Shown in pieces: positions 31,110 to 38,282 of a stretch of DNA of 64,000 nucleotides. Positions within the stretch are counted from its first letter, which is position 1. Every line of letters begins with the position of its first letter. The notes under the pieces were generated by a model, which saw only the letters and a program-made list of their open reading frames with translations, made no database searches and was not told the DNA's origin. The stretch spans positions 1,302,001 through 1,366,000 of the forward strand of contig NZ_BEWC01000001.1 in assembly GCF_003112575.1 (NCBI RefSeq). Direction: 5' to 3'. The DNA comes from Streptomyces ardesiacus (GTDB lineage: Bacteria > Actinomycetota > Actinomycetes > Streptomycetales > Streptomycetaceae). The position numbers and the translations under genes are program-made.

Positions 31110-32009
31110 ATGGGCACGGCGGGGGCGGATACCGACGCGGCGGTCGGTGAAAGACGCCAACTGATCAACGTCGCCTACCGGTTGCTCGGCTCGCTGGCCG
31201 AGGCCGAGGACGCCGTGCAGGAGGCGTACGCGCGCTGGTACGCGCTGCCCCCCGAGCGGCAGGACGGGATCGCGTCCCCCGGAGCCTGGCTGACGACCGT
31301 GACCGGCCGCATCTGCCTGGACGTGCTCGGCTCCGCGCGGGCCCGGCGCGAACGCTACGTCGGAGCCTGGCTGCCCGAGCCGCTCCCCGACCACGCCGGG
31401 CGGGAGAACGGCCCCGGGGCCGATCCCGCCGACCAGATGGTCCTGGACGAATCCGTGTCCATGGCCTTCCTCGTCGTCCTGGAGTCGATGACCCCCGCCG
31501 AGCGGGTGGCGTTCGTGCTGCACGACGTCTTCCGCTACCCGTTCGCCGAGATCGCCGGCATCCTCGGGCGGACTCCCGCGGCCTGCAAGCAGCTCGCGGC
31601 GTCGGCCCGGCGCCGGGTGCGTGCCGCGCGGGCTCCGGCGACGGCGCAGGCCGTGCGGGCCGATGTGGTGCGGCAGGTCAAGGAGGCGTGGCAGACCCAG
31701 GACATCGCGGCCCTGGTCGACCTCCTCGACCCGGCCGCCGTCATGACCGCCGACGGAGGGGGCGTGGCCGGTGCCGCACTGCGCCCCGTCGAGGGCGCCG
31801 CGCGCATCGCCCGGTACATGGCGGCCATGGCCGAGAGGGCCCCGGGACTCGAACTGCTGGAGCGGTCGGTCAACGGCGCACCGGGCCTGGTGGCCCGGAG
31901 GGACGGTGCCGTGGCGACCGTGGCCGCGTTCGAGGTGGCCGGGGACCGCGTCACCCGGATCTGGGCGGTCCGCAATCCCGAGAAGCTGCGGCCGTGGGGC
32001 CGGCGGTGA
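31110..32009 (+). CDS. ECF41-type RNA polymerase sigma factor with SnoaL-like C-terminal domain
   Basis: This 299-residue sigma factor has sigma2 (about 12-80, VAYRLLGSLAEAEDAVQEAY), a linker with the ECF41-type WLP motif (87-89), sigma4 (about 120-180, ESMTPAERVAFVLHDVFRYP and AEIAGILGRTPAACKQLAAS) and a C-terminal SnoaL_2-like domain with DGGG (215-218) and NPEKL (289-293). In ECF41 factors the C-terminal extension controls activity in place of a separate anti-sigma. The usual neighbour gene, a carboxymuconolactone decarboxylase, oxidoreductase or epimerase, is missing here; a small membrane protein gene is divergent instead. GAGGAGG precedes the ATG. Confidence 0.92.
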   Translation: MGTAGADTDAAVGERRQLINVAYRLLGSLAEAEDAVQEAYARWYALPPERQDGIASPGAWLTTVTGRICLDVLGSARARRERYVGAWLPEPLPDHAGRENGPGADPADQMVLDESVSMAFLVVLESMTPAERVAFVLHDVFRYPFAEIAGILGRTPAACKQLAASARRRVRAARAPATAQAVRADVVRQVKEAWQTQDIAALVDLLDPAAVMTADGGGVAGAALRPVEGAARIARYMAAMAERAPGLELLERSVNGAPGLVARRDGAVATVAAFEVAGDRVTRIWAVRNPEKLRPWGRR

Positions 32010-32022
32010 CCCGCCGCGCCGG

Positions 32023-32406
32023 TCAGATGCGCCAGGAACGGAGCGCTTCGGCGACGTCGTAGATGCTCAGCCGCGTCTCGCGGACCTTCTTGATCAGTTC
32101 GGACAGGGCCCCGTAGGGAGGGTCGATTCCCTCACCGGACTGGTCCATGTACTGACCGGTGACGAAGGCCGCGAAGAGGCTGTTGCGGTGGGGGAGCGGT
32201 TCGAGGCGCACGATGGTGTGCAGCAGGGCCGCCGCCCGCCAGGCGCTGTCGGGGTTGGAGGCGGCCAGCGTCGGCATGCGGGTCTTGTGCCGTGCCACGG
32301 CCGCGACCAGGGCCGAGTAGTCCGTGACCGACACGTCCTCGGTGTCGAGGGCGGCGTCCTGGACGTCCAGGAGCCACGGGACGTCGATGTACAGGGGTTC
32401 GCTCAT
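32023..32406 (-). CDS. Doc/Fic-like protein lacking the canonical Fic motif, toxin-like
   Basis: This 127-residue protein ends a two-gene unit with the small antitoxin-like gene (TGATG junction). Its layout recalls Doc toxins: an N-terminal YIDVPWLLDV segment, a helical middle (SAWRAAALLHTIVRL), then PLPHRNSLFAAFVTGQYMDQSG where Doc/Fic proteins have HxFxxGNKR, then a helical tail with SIYDVAEALRSW. Here the motif reads LPHRNSLFAAF: one His and an Arg-Asn remain but the acidic residue and GN are gone, so kinase or AMP-transfer activity is doubtful. It could be an inactive or repurposed toxin. Confidence 0.68.
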   Translation of the reverse strand: MSEPLYIDVPWLLDVQDAALDTEDVSVTDYSALVAAVARHKTRMPTLAASNPDSAWRAAALLHTIVRLEPLPHRNSLFAAFVTGQYMDQSGEGIDPPYGALSELIKKVRETRLSIYDVAEALRSWRI

Positions 32407-32645
32407 CAGGCGGCGCTGGCTCCCTCGCCGCGCTGGGACGGCGGGATCTCGTCCGGGAAGGCCTCGTCGAACTCGGCGCGCAGCCGGTCCGCCCACGAGG
32501 CGGCGCCGGCGACGAACCGCTTGCGCTGCATCTCGCGGACGCCGAGGTCGTGCATGTACTGCTTGAGGCTCTTGCCCTCGGCCGCCGCGGCCGCGCGCAC
32601 GCCTTCCATTTCTTCCTCGGTGAAGGTCACGTTCAGTGATGGCAT
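32406..32645 (-). CDS. Small antitoxin-like protein
   Basis: The 79-residue protein begins PSLNVTFTEEEMEGVRAAAA, a strand then helix pattern of ribbon-helix-helix or Phd-like antitoxins. EGKSLKQYMHDLGVREMQRKR follows, then an acidic C-terminal arm (RAEFDEAFPDEIPPSQ) of the kind that wraps a toxin. It overlaps the downstream Doc-like gene by 1 nt. Two GGTACC boxes 11 bp apart lie immediately upstream and may be its own operator. No ribosome site is clear. Confidence 0.75.
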   Translation of the reverse strand: MPSLNVTFTEEEMEGVRAAAAAEGKSLKQYMHDLGVREMQRKRFVAGAASWADRLRAEFDEAFPDEIPPSQRGEGASAA

Positions 32646-32653
32646 ACGGGCAT

Positions 32654-32670
32654 GGTACCTACTCGGTACC
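32654..32670. promoter_or_regulatory. Twin GGTACC boxes, likely antitoxin operator
   Basis: GGTACC occurs at 32654-32659 and 32665-32670, a spacing of 11 bp (one helical turn), 9 nt upstream of the antitoxin-like gene. Because GGTACC is itself a palindrome, the 17-bp unit could bind two dimers. Autorepression is the rule for such gene pairs. Confidence 0.5.
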
Positions 32671-32855
32671 TGAAGTGCGACTCGCCCGTGGCGACGGCCC
32701 CGCCGGGGCGCTCCGGCCCCCACGCCGCCGATCTTCTTCGCGAACGGCCGTAAACAACTGTCAAAGGCGTACAACCCCCCAAGGGGTGCAAAGGTCTCAA
32801 CGGGTGGCTTCAGCAACACCATGGCGAAGCCGGGCGATTCACGGATCGAGGTGCC

Positions 32856-33332
32856 ATGAAGCGTTCCATCCAGGCCGTAGGGGCGACGTTGACCGCCGTC
32901 GGAGCCATCGGGGCGGGGCTGTTGGTGACGGCTCCCACCGCCGGCGCGGCGACCACCGGGGCGACCGCGGCGTACAACGGAGTCTGCGGCTCCGGCTACA
33001 AGGTGGTGAACTCCATGCCGATCGGCAGTACCGGCACGGTGTACCTCACCTACAACTCGACCACGGGCAAGAACTGCACCGTGACCATCCGCAACACGAC
33101 GGGCACGGCGACGTACATGGTGGCCTACGTGCGCAACGTCGACAGCAGCGAGGACCAGACCGACGCGGGGAACTACCGCTCGTACGCCGGACCGGTGTAC
33201 GCGTTCGCACGCGGCGCCTGCGTGGAGTGGGGCGGCGTCATCGGCAACCAGCAGGCCTGGAACTACGGCTCCAACTGCGGCGCCCTGGCGGCCAAGGCGA
33301 CAGGGCGGGACTGGTTCGCCGGCCGGAACTGA
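32856..33332 (+). CDS. Secreted protein resembling spore-associated protein SapA
   Basis: This 158-residue exported protein has a signal peptide at 1-31 (MKRSIQAVG start, Ala-rich core, cleavage after TAGA or GAA). The mature chain has AAYNGVCGSGYKVVNSMPIG, VYLTYNSTTGKNCTVTIRN and the late SYAGPVYAFARGACVEWGG, with four cysteines that can pair. This pattern matches my recollection of the small Streptomyces spore-associated protein family (SapA). Such proteins coat or accompany aerial hyphae and spores. It is monocistronic with a hairpin after the stop. Confidence 0.78.
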   Translation: MKRSIQAVGATLTAVGAIGAGLLVTAPTAGAATTGATAAYNGVCGSGYKVVNSMPIGSTGTVYLTYNSTTGKNCTVTIRNTTGTATYMVAYVRNVDSSEDQTDAGNYRSYAGPVYAFARGACVEWGGVIGNQQAWNYGSNCGALAAKATGRDWFAGRN

Positions 33333-33347
33333 GCCGGCACCGCCGGC

Positions 33348-33385
33348 GGACCGGGGACGCCACCGTGCGGCGGGGTCCCCGGTCC
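33348..33385. terminator. Bidirectional stem-loop between convergent genes
   Basis: GGACCGGGGAC and GTCCCCGGTCC form an 11-bp perfect stem with a 16-nt loop, between the spore-associated protein gene and the convergent methyltransferase gene. Confidence 0.7.
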
Positions 33386-33418
33386 GTGCGCGGGCCGGGA
33401 GGGGCGCCGCGACGCGCC

Positions 33419-34159
33419 TCAGGACGGCTTGCGCCACACCGAGACGTGCTTGGCGGAGTCCTGGGTGAACGGCGACCCGTCCCAGTCCCCGACGCGGCGC
33501 TCCAGTGCGAGACCGGCGATGCGGGCCATCAGGTCCAGCTCGGCCGGCCAGGCGTACCGGTGCCGGGAGTAGTCGCGGCGGTAGCGGCCGTCCTCCCCGT
33601 CGCGGGTGAAGTGGTGGGAGACGAGCATCTGCTCGACCAGGTCGAAGGTGTCGAGGCCCACATGCGGCTCGGAGACGTCGAACGGCACCGCGACCTGCCC
33701 GGGCGGCAGGAACCGCAGCGGTGGCACGCCCAGCTCGATGACGAACCGGCCGCCGGGGCTCAAGTGCCGTGCCGCGTTGCGGAAGCACTCGACCTGCTCG
33801 TCCTGTGTGAGCAGGTTGGTGATGGTGTTGTAGACGAGGTACACCAGGGTGAACTCGCCGGGGACGACCGTCGTGGCCATGTCCCCGAGGGAGACCGGCA
33901 GCGTCTCCTCGTCCACCTTGCGGCGCAGCACCGCCGCCATGTGCGCGGACAGTTCGATGCCCGCCACCGGCACGCCCCGCTTCCGCAGCGGGACGCCCAC
34001 GCGTCCGGTCCCGATGGCGAACTCCAGTGCCCGGCCGTCTCCGGCGAGCCCGGTCAGGAAATCGAGGGCCGGTGCGAGGGCGGCGGCCGAGGAGTGCCCG
34101 GCCTCCTCGGCGTCGTAGCGGTCGGCGGTCTCTCGGGTCCACACTTCGCTGCTGGTCAC
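33419..34159 (-). CDS. Class I SAM-dependent methyltransferase
   Basis: This 246-residue methyltransferase has motif I LEFAIGTGRVGVPL (about 45-58) and the acidic end of strand 2 in VAGIELSAHM. FTLVYLVYNTITNLLTQDEQVECF is motif II, and LSPGGRFVIELGVP is the post-II region. The GTG start overlaps the stop of the upstream MerR-HEAT gene (GTGA), so it is the last gene of a HEAT / MerR-HEAT / methyltransferase operon. The substrate is unknown. Confidence 0.88.
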   Translation of the reverse strand: MTSSEVWTRETADRYDAEEAGHSSAAALAPALDFLTGLAGDGRALEFAIGTGRVGVPLRKRGVPVAGIELSAHMAAVLRRKVDEETLPVSLGDMATTVVPGEFTLVYLVYNTITNLLTQDEQVECFRNAARHLSPGGRFVIELGVPPLRFLPPGQVAVPFDVSEPHVGLDTFDLVEQMLVSHHFTRDGEDGRYRRDYSRHRYAWPAELDLMARIAGLALERRVGDWDGSPFTQDSAKHVSVWRKPS

Positions 34160-35214
34160 GGACGGGCATTCTTCCGGGCGCGCGGCGCGGCTGTCGACGT
34201 CTTTTCGGCGGGCCGCGCCCGGTCCCCGCGCAGTCCGAGCAGGTAGGTCGCGGTCAGTGCCACGGCACGGTCCGTGTCCTCGGCCAGCTCTGCCAGGGCG
34301 GCGGACGCCCCGGGGCCGGGAATGCCCGCCAGCGCCTGGGTCAGCCGGCCGCGGGCGGCCGGTGGGGCGTCGCCGAGACGGCCGACGAGCAGCGCCGCGA
34401 TCCGGTCGGCCGCCGCGGTGTCGCCCGCCAGCACGCTCAGGGCGTCGGCCGCGTCCGTGTCGTTCCTCCCCTCCACGACCATGTCGACGAGCGTCGGCAC
34501 CGCCTCGGCCACGCCGCGCGCCCCCAGCGCCAGCGCGGCATACCCGCGCACCACGGTGTCGGGGCCTTCGAGGGCGTGCCGCAGCCGCGCCGCGGCCTCG
34601 TCGCCGGGCAGCTCGGCCAGGGCCTGCGCGGCGCGCCGGCGCACCGCGGCCACCGGCGAGCCGAGCCCCTCCGCCAGCAGGGCCGTGCCGTCGTCGCCCG
34701 AGCGCGCCAGCGCCCAGCGGAGGGCCCCGGCGACGTGGGGATCCGTCTCGCTCAGCACGGCCTCGACCAGGGCCGCCACCGGCACCGCCGCCTCGTGCAC
34801 CGAGGAGAGGGCCGCCCGCTGGCGCGCGTCCGGGCTCTTCGAGCCCAGCGCCTGGAGGAGGGCGACCACCTGGAGGACGTCCTCCCAGTCGGCCGGACCG
34901 GCCGCGTCGATCCGGCCGAGCCGGGTGAGCAACTCGGTCTCGGCCGCGATGCGTTCGCGGGTCCGCCGGACCAGGTCGTCGACGAGCGCCGAGGGCGCGA
35001 AGCCCGGTTCGTCGAGCGCGCGCCCGATCTCGCGCAGCGACAGCCCCAGCGAGCGCAGGCTCTCGATGTGGAAGATCCGCCGGACGTCGTCCCGGGAGTA
35101 CTCCCGATAGCCCGAGCCCGTACGGCCCGAGGGCCGTACCAGGCCGAGCGACTCGTAGTGCCTGAGCATGCGGGCACTGACCCCGGACCGTCGCGCCACC
35201 TCACCGATCAACAC
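34156..35214 (-). CDS. MerR-family regulator fused to a HEAT-repeat domain
   Basis: The 352-residue protein has an N-terminal MerR helix-turn-helix with the usual start LIGEVARRSGVSARMLRHYE (2-21) and GYREYSRDDVRRIFHI, then a linker helix. Residues about 130-335 form tandem HEAT-like repeats (repeated A/L-rich helix pairs such as RWALARSGDDGTALLAEGL and RRRAAQALAELPGDEAAARL). HEAT arrays bind proteins, so the regulator may be switched by a protein partner in place of a small ligand. The GTG start lies 3 nt after the stop of a second HEAT-repeat gene. Confidence 0.92.
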   Translation of the reverse strand: MLIGEVARRSGVSARMLRHYESLGLVRPSGRTGSGYREYSRDDVRRIFHIESLRSLGLSLREIGRALDEPGFAPSALVDDLVRRTRERIAAETELLTRLGRIDAAGPADWEDVLQVVALLQALGSKSPDARQRAALSSVHEAAVPVAALVEAVLSETDPHVAGALRWALARSGDDGTALLAEGLGSPVAAVRRRAAQALAELPGDEAAARLRHALEGPDTVVRGYAALALGARGVAEAVPTLVDMVVEGRNDTDAADALSVLAGDTAAADRIAALLVGRLGDAPPAARGRLTQALAGIPGPGASAALAELAEDTDRAVALTATYLLGLRGDRARPAEKTSTAAPRARKNARP

Positions 35215-35217
35215 GCT

Positions 35218-35889
35218 CTATCGTCCCCCGCTGCCCGGTCCGCCGAGCGCCACGACGCGCTTCGCCTCCTCGATCGCCGACTCGAACCCGGCCTCGGGGT
35301 CGCGCAGCAGGCGCTGCGTGGCGAGGGCGTGGGCACCGACCAGCGGGTCCGACGCGCCCGCCGCCTCCTCCAGCACCGCCTCGCTCGCCCCGCCCAGGGC
35401 GACCAGGGCCCGGCTGAGACTCAACTGCGTCTGTCTCCCGCCGCGGCCCAGCTGGGTCGCCAGCGCCGCGGCCAGGGCGGCCTCCTCGCCCTCGGGGACG
35501 AGCACGACCGCGGTCCGCCAGGCGCTGCGCGCCACCTCGTCGTCCGCGTCGGACAGCACCGCCGGCGTGATCGCCGGCCACGCCGCCCGGTCCCCGATCT
35601 TGGACAGCGTGTGCAGCGCCTGGCTCCGCGCCTGCGGCCGTTGCGAGCGGACCTCGCGGACCAGCCGGGGGAGCGTCAAGGACACCGGGTGCCGGGTGAG
35701 CGCCCAGGTCAGCATGTCGCGGACGAAGAACTCCGGTTCGACGGCGGACCGCTCGACGAGCGTGTCCACGAAGCGCGGGTCCGGTGCCGTGCCGACGGCC
35801 AGGGCCGCCCGCAGCCGCACGGACGCGTTCCCGTCCTCCAGACCGCGAGCCGCCCGCACCGGGTCCGTCGTGTGTCCCTCCATGGTCAT
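35218..35889 (-). CDS. HEAT-repeat protein
   Basis: This 223-residue cytoplasmic protein consists almost entirely of HEAT-type helical pairs: ARGLEDGNASVRLRAALAVG, FVRDMLTWALTRHPVSLTL, QARSQALHTLSKIGDRAAW and AWRTAVVLVPEGEEAALAAA. The start ATG at 35889 has GGAGG 8 nt upstream; longer starts would run into the promoter. It is first in the operon and followed by a MerR protein that carries a similar repeat array. It may compete with, or bind to, that regulator. Confidence 0.88.
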   Translation of the reverse strand: MTMEGHTTDPVRAARGLEDGNASVRLRAALAVGTAPDPRFVDTLVERSAVEPEFFVRDMLTWALTRHPVSLTLPRLVREVRSQRPQARSQALHTLSKIGDRAAWPAITPAVLSDADDEVARSAWRTAVVLVPEGEEAALAAALATQLGRGGRQTQLSLSRALVALGGASEAVLEEAAGASDPLVGAHALATQRLLRDPEAGFESAIEEAKRVVALGGPGSGGR

Positions 35890-35911
35890 CGGGACCACCT
35901 CCTCGCAGCCG

Positions 35912-35942
35912 AGTGAAGACCCTGTCACCGTGTCAAGGTCAA
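35912..35942 (-). promoter_or_regulatory. MerR-type promoter with 19-bp spacer and inverted repeat
   Basis: On the minus strand TTGACC (35942-35937) and TTCACT (35917-35912) are 19 nt apart, the over-long spacing typical of MerR-activated promoters. The spacer carries ACCTTGACAC-G-GTGACAGGGT (35939-35919), an imperfect inverted repeat matching at 8 of 10 positions. It drives the HEAT / MerR-HEAT / methyltransferase operon, and the MerR product is the likely activator. Confidence 0.6.
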
Positions 35943-35987
35943 AGAAGTGGTGGCCGGGGCGGCTCGTCGGGGGAGAAGATGGGTGCC

Positions 35988-36806
35988 ATGACGGGAGAGA
36001 GTTCCGCGATCGACAGCACCAGGCCCAGCATCGCCCGCGTCTACGACTACCTGCTCGGCGGCAAGGACAACTACGCCGTGGACCGGGAGATCGGTGACGT
36101 GTTCAAACGCGACCTTCCCGGTTCGGTGGCGATCGCCTTCGCCAACCGCGCCGCGCTGGTCCGGGCCGTGGGGGAGATCGTGGCCACCACCGAGGTGCGG
36201 CAGTTCATCGACCTCGGCAGCGGCCTGCCCACCGCCGACAACGTGCACCAGGTCGCGCAGCGGCAGGCGCCGGACGCCCGGGTGGTGTACGTCGACACCG
36301 ACCCCCAAGTACTGGTCCACGGGCGGGCGTTGCTGGAGGAGAACGACCGGACCCGGGTCGTGCCCCTGGACGTGCGCGACCCCGAGGGGATCAGGAACCA
36401 CCCGGACACCCGTGAACTGATCGACTTCGACCGCCCCGTCGCCGTCATGTTCAGCGCCGTCCTCCACCACGTCAACGACGACGAGGACCCCGCCGGGATC
36501 GTCCGCTACTGGCGCGACCACGTGCCCTCCGGAAGCTGCTTCTTCGTCAGCCACTTTCGTTCCGGGAACAACCCGGAGACCACGGAGGCCGAGAAGGTCC
36601 TCCAGGCGACGTTCGGCCGCGGCCGGTGGCGGACCGACGAGGAGATCGAGGCCCTGCTCGACGGCCTGGAGATCCTGGAGCCCGGGATAGTGCCGGCGCC
36701 CCGGTGGCGTGCCGGGGCGGCCGGCACCGCGTGGAACGACGGCGGGGTGCGGGAGCTGACCGTGTGGGAGCGTCTCATCGCCGCCGGAATGGCCCGCAAG
36801 CCGTGA
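35988..36806 (+). CDS. DUF574 S-adenosylmethionine-dependent methyltransferase
   Basis: This 272-residue member of the large actinomycete SAM methyltransferase family DUF574 begins with the signature SIARVYDYLLGGKDNYAVDR (about 14-33), followed by QFIDLGSGLPTADNVHQVA (SAM-binding motif I), VVYVDTDPQVLVHGRALL and AVLHHVNDDEDPAGIV. Streptomyces carry many paralogues, often near conserved signalling operons; their targets are mostly unknown. Two ATGs are in frame at 35979 and 35988; the second has the better-placed GGGGGAG. It is divergent from the HEAT operon. Confidence 0.92.
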   Translation: MTGESSAIDSTRPSIARVYDYLLGGKDNYAVDREIGDVFKRDLPGSVAIAFANRAALVRAVGEIVATTEVRQFIDLGSGLPTADNVHQVAQRQAPDARVVYVDTDPQVLVHGRALLEENDRTRVVPLDVRDPEGIRNHPDTRELIDFDRPVAVMFSAVLHHVNDDEDPAGIVRYWRDHVPSGSCFFVSHFRSGNNPETTEAEKVLQATFGRGRWRTDEEIEALLDGLEILEPGIVPAPRWRAGAAGTAWNDGGVRELTVWERLIAAGMARKP

Positions 36807-36823
36807 TCCGGCGGAGGCGAGGC

Positions 36824-37258
36824 TCAGTCGAGGCAGAACTCGTTGCCCTCGACGTCCTGCATCACGATGCACGACTCGTTCTCCTCGTCGGCGAGCAGGA
36901 CCCGCTGCTGCACCGCACCGAGCGCGACCAGCCGCGCGCACTCGGCCTCGAGCGCGGCGAGGCGCTCCTCACCCACCAGCCCGGTGCCGGCCCGCACATC
37001 GAGGTGGACCCGGTTCTTGACGGTCTTCCCCTCGGGCACGCGCTGGAAGTACAGGCGCGGGCCCACCCCTGAGGGGTCACTGCACGCGAACCAGGCGTCC
37101 CGTTCCCCGGGAGGCAGGGAGCGGTTGAACTCGTCCCACGTGGCGAACCCCTCGGGCGCGGACGGCGCGACGTATCCGAGTACCTCGCACCAGAAGCGGC
37201 CGACGCGCTCGGGCTGCGCACAGTCGAAGGTGATCTGGACCTGTCTGATCGACGACAT
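36824..37258 (-). CDS. VOC-family (glyoxalase/bleomycin-resistance-like) protein
   Basis: This 144-residue protein starts IRQVQITFDCAQPERVGRFW with the beta-alpha-beta pattern of VOC domains. LYFQRVPEGKTVKNRVHLDV is in the middle and IVMQDVEGNEFCLD at the end, where a metal-binding Glu is common. It matches the Streptomyces glyoxalase_6 type. Single-domain VOC proteins usually act as dimers in isomerase, dioxygenase or drug-binding roles. It faces the PAP2 gene divergently; no partner gene suggests a substrate. Confidence 0.88.
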   Translation of the reverse strand: MSSIRQVQITFDCAQPERVGRFWCEVLGYVAPSAPEGFATWDEFNRSLPPGERDAWFACSDPSGVGPRLYFQRVPEGKTVKNRVHLDVRAGTGLVGEERLAALEAECARLVALGAVQQRVLLADEENESCIVMQDVEGNEFCLD

Positions 37259-37485
37259 CCGCGCACCTTAGCAGGGATGCCGCGTCGACCGGTGCCCCTT
37301 TGTCCGGGCCCGAACCCCCTTGCGGCGGGCGGATTTCGGGACACCGCCGAACAATTCACGGCACCCTTGGTCCCATGGCTCGAATCGGCTTCTGTCAGCC
37401 GAGCGGCAGCGACTACGGTGGCCCAGGCCCGGGTGATCGGTGGGACCGCCCGTGCGCCGGGCGACCCGGGGGAGTGGACGAGAAC

Positions 37486-38238
37486 GTGGGAGAGTACGAC
37501 AGGTCCCCCGGGGGTGGCGGACGTGCGACGGGCCCGCGCGAGCCGGTGCTGCCGCCGTCGCTGCGCGGCCTGCTCGGGATCGTCGCGTCCGTCGCCGCGC
37601 TGGTGGTCCTCGTCCTCGGGGCCACGTACGCGGGCGACCGCGAACCCGGCCCGACGGACGCGCGGATCTTCGCCGCGGTGGACGGGGTGGGCGCGCCGTG
37701 GCGGCACGTCGCCGTGGCCACGGACTTCCTCGGCGAGCCCGTGGGAGCCGTGCTGCTGGTCACGGCCCTGGTGACCGGCTGCCTGCTGCTGCGGCACCCG
37801 CGCGCCGCGGTGTTCCTCGTGACCGGCTCCGGTCTGACCGTGGGGACGACGGCCCTGCTCAAACCCGTGGTGGGACGCACCATCCACGGCGACAACCTGT
37901 CCTTTCCGAGCGGACACACCGCCTTCCTCACGGCCCTCGCCCTCATGGTGTCGCTGCTCGCGGCCGACCGGCTCGGTCTCGGCAGGGCGGCGGGCACGTC
38001 CCTCGTGTGCGCCGCGGGGCTGGTGGCCGGCGCGGTCATGGGCTGGGCGCAGGTCGCGCTGGGCTCCCACTACGCGACCGACACCCTCGGCGGCTGCTGC
38101 ACCGCGCTCGCGGTGCTGCCGGTGAGCGCGTGGCTGGTCGACCGGACCGGTGACCGGCTGGCCCTCCGCAGGGCCGCCGGACCGGCCGGCCCCGAGGACG
38201 AGCGGAGCGTCGACGCCGGCGGGCAGCGGCTGCGCTGA
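37486..38238 (+). CDS. PAP2-family membrane phosphatase
   Basis: This membrane protein of about 250 residues has five to six helices. The phosphatase motifs are KPVVGRTIHG, FPSGHTAFLTA and VALGSHYATDTLGG. The third lacks the usual Arg (SRxxxxxHxxxD reads as AQxxxxSHxxxD), so activity may be reduced. Such enzymes remove phosphate from undecaprenyl-PP, phosphatidate or sugar phosphates at the outer membrane face. The start is uncertain: I prefer the GTG at 37486, with GTG 37474 and longer frames possible. The 227-bp gap upstream shows no other gene. Confidence 0.82.
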   Translation: MGEYDRSPGGGGRATGPREPVLPPSLRGLLGIVASVAALVVLVLGATYAGDREPGPTDARIFAAVDGVGAPWRHVAVATDFLGEPVGAVLLVTALVTGCLLLRHPRAAVFLVTGSGLTVGTTALLKPVVGRTIHGDNLSFPSGHTAFLTALALMVSLLAADRLGLGRAAGTSLVCAAGLVAGAVMGWAQVALGSHYATDTLGGCCTALAVLPVSAWLVDRTGDRLALRRAAGPAGPEDERSVDAGGQRLR

Positions 38239-38282
38239 CACCGCGTCCGGTCACGTCGTCCCCCTCCGCCGTCCCCCTCACG

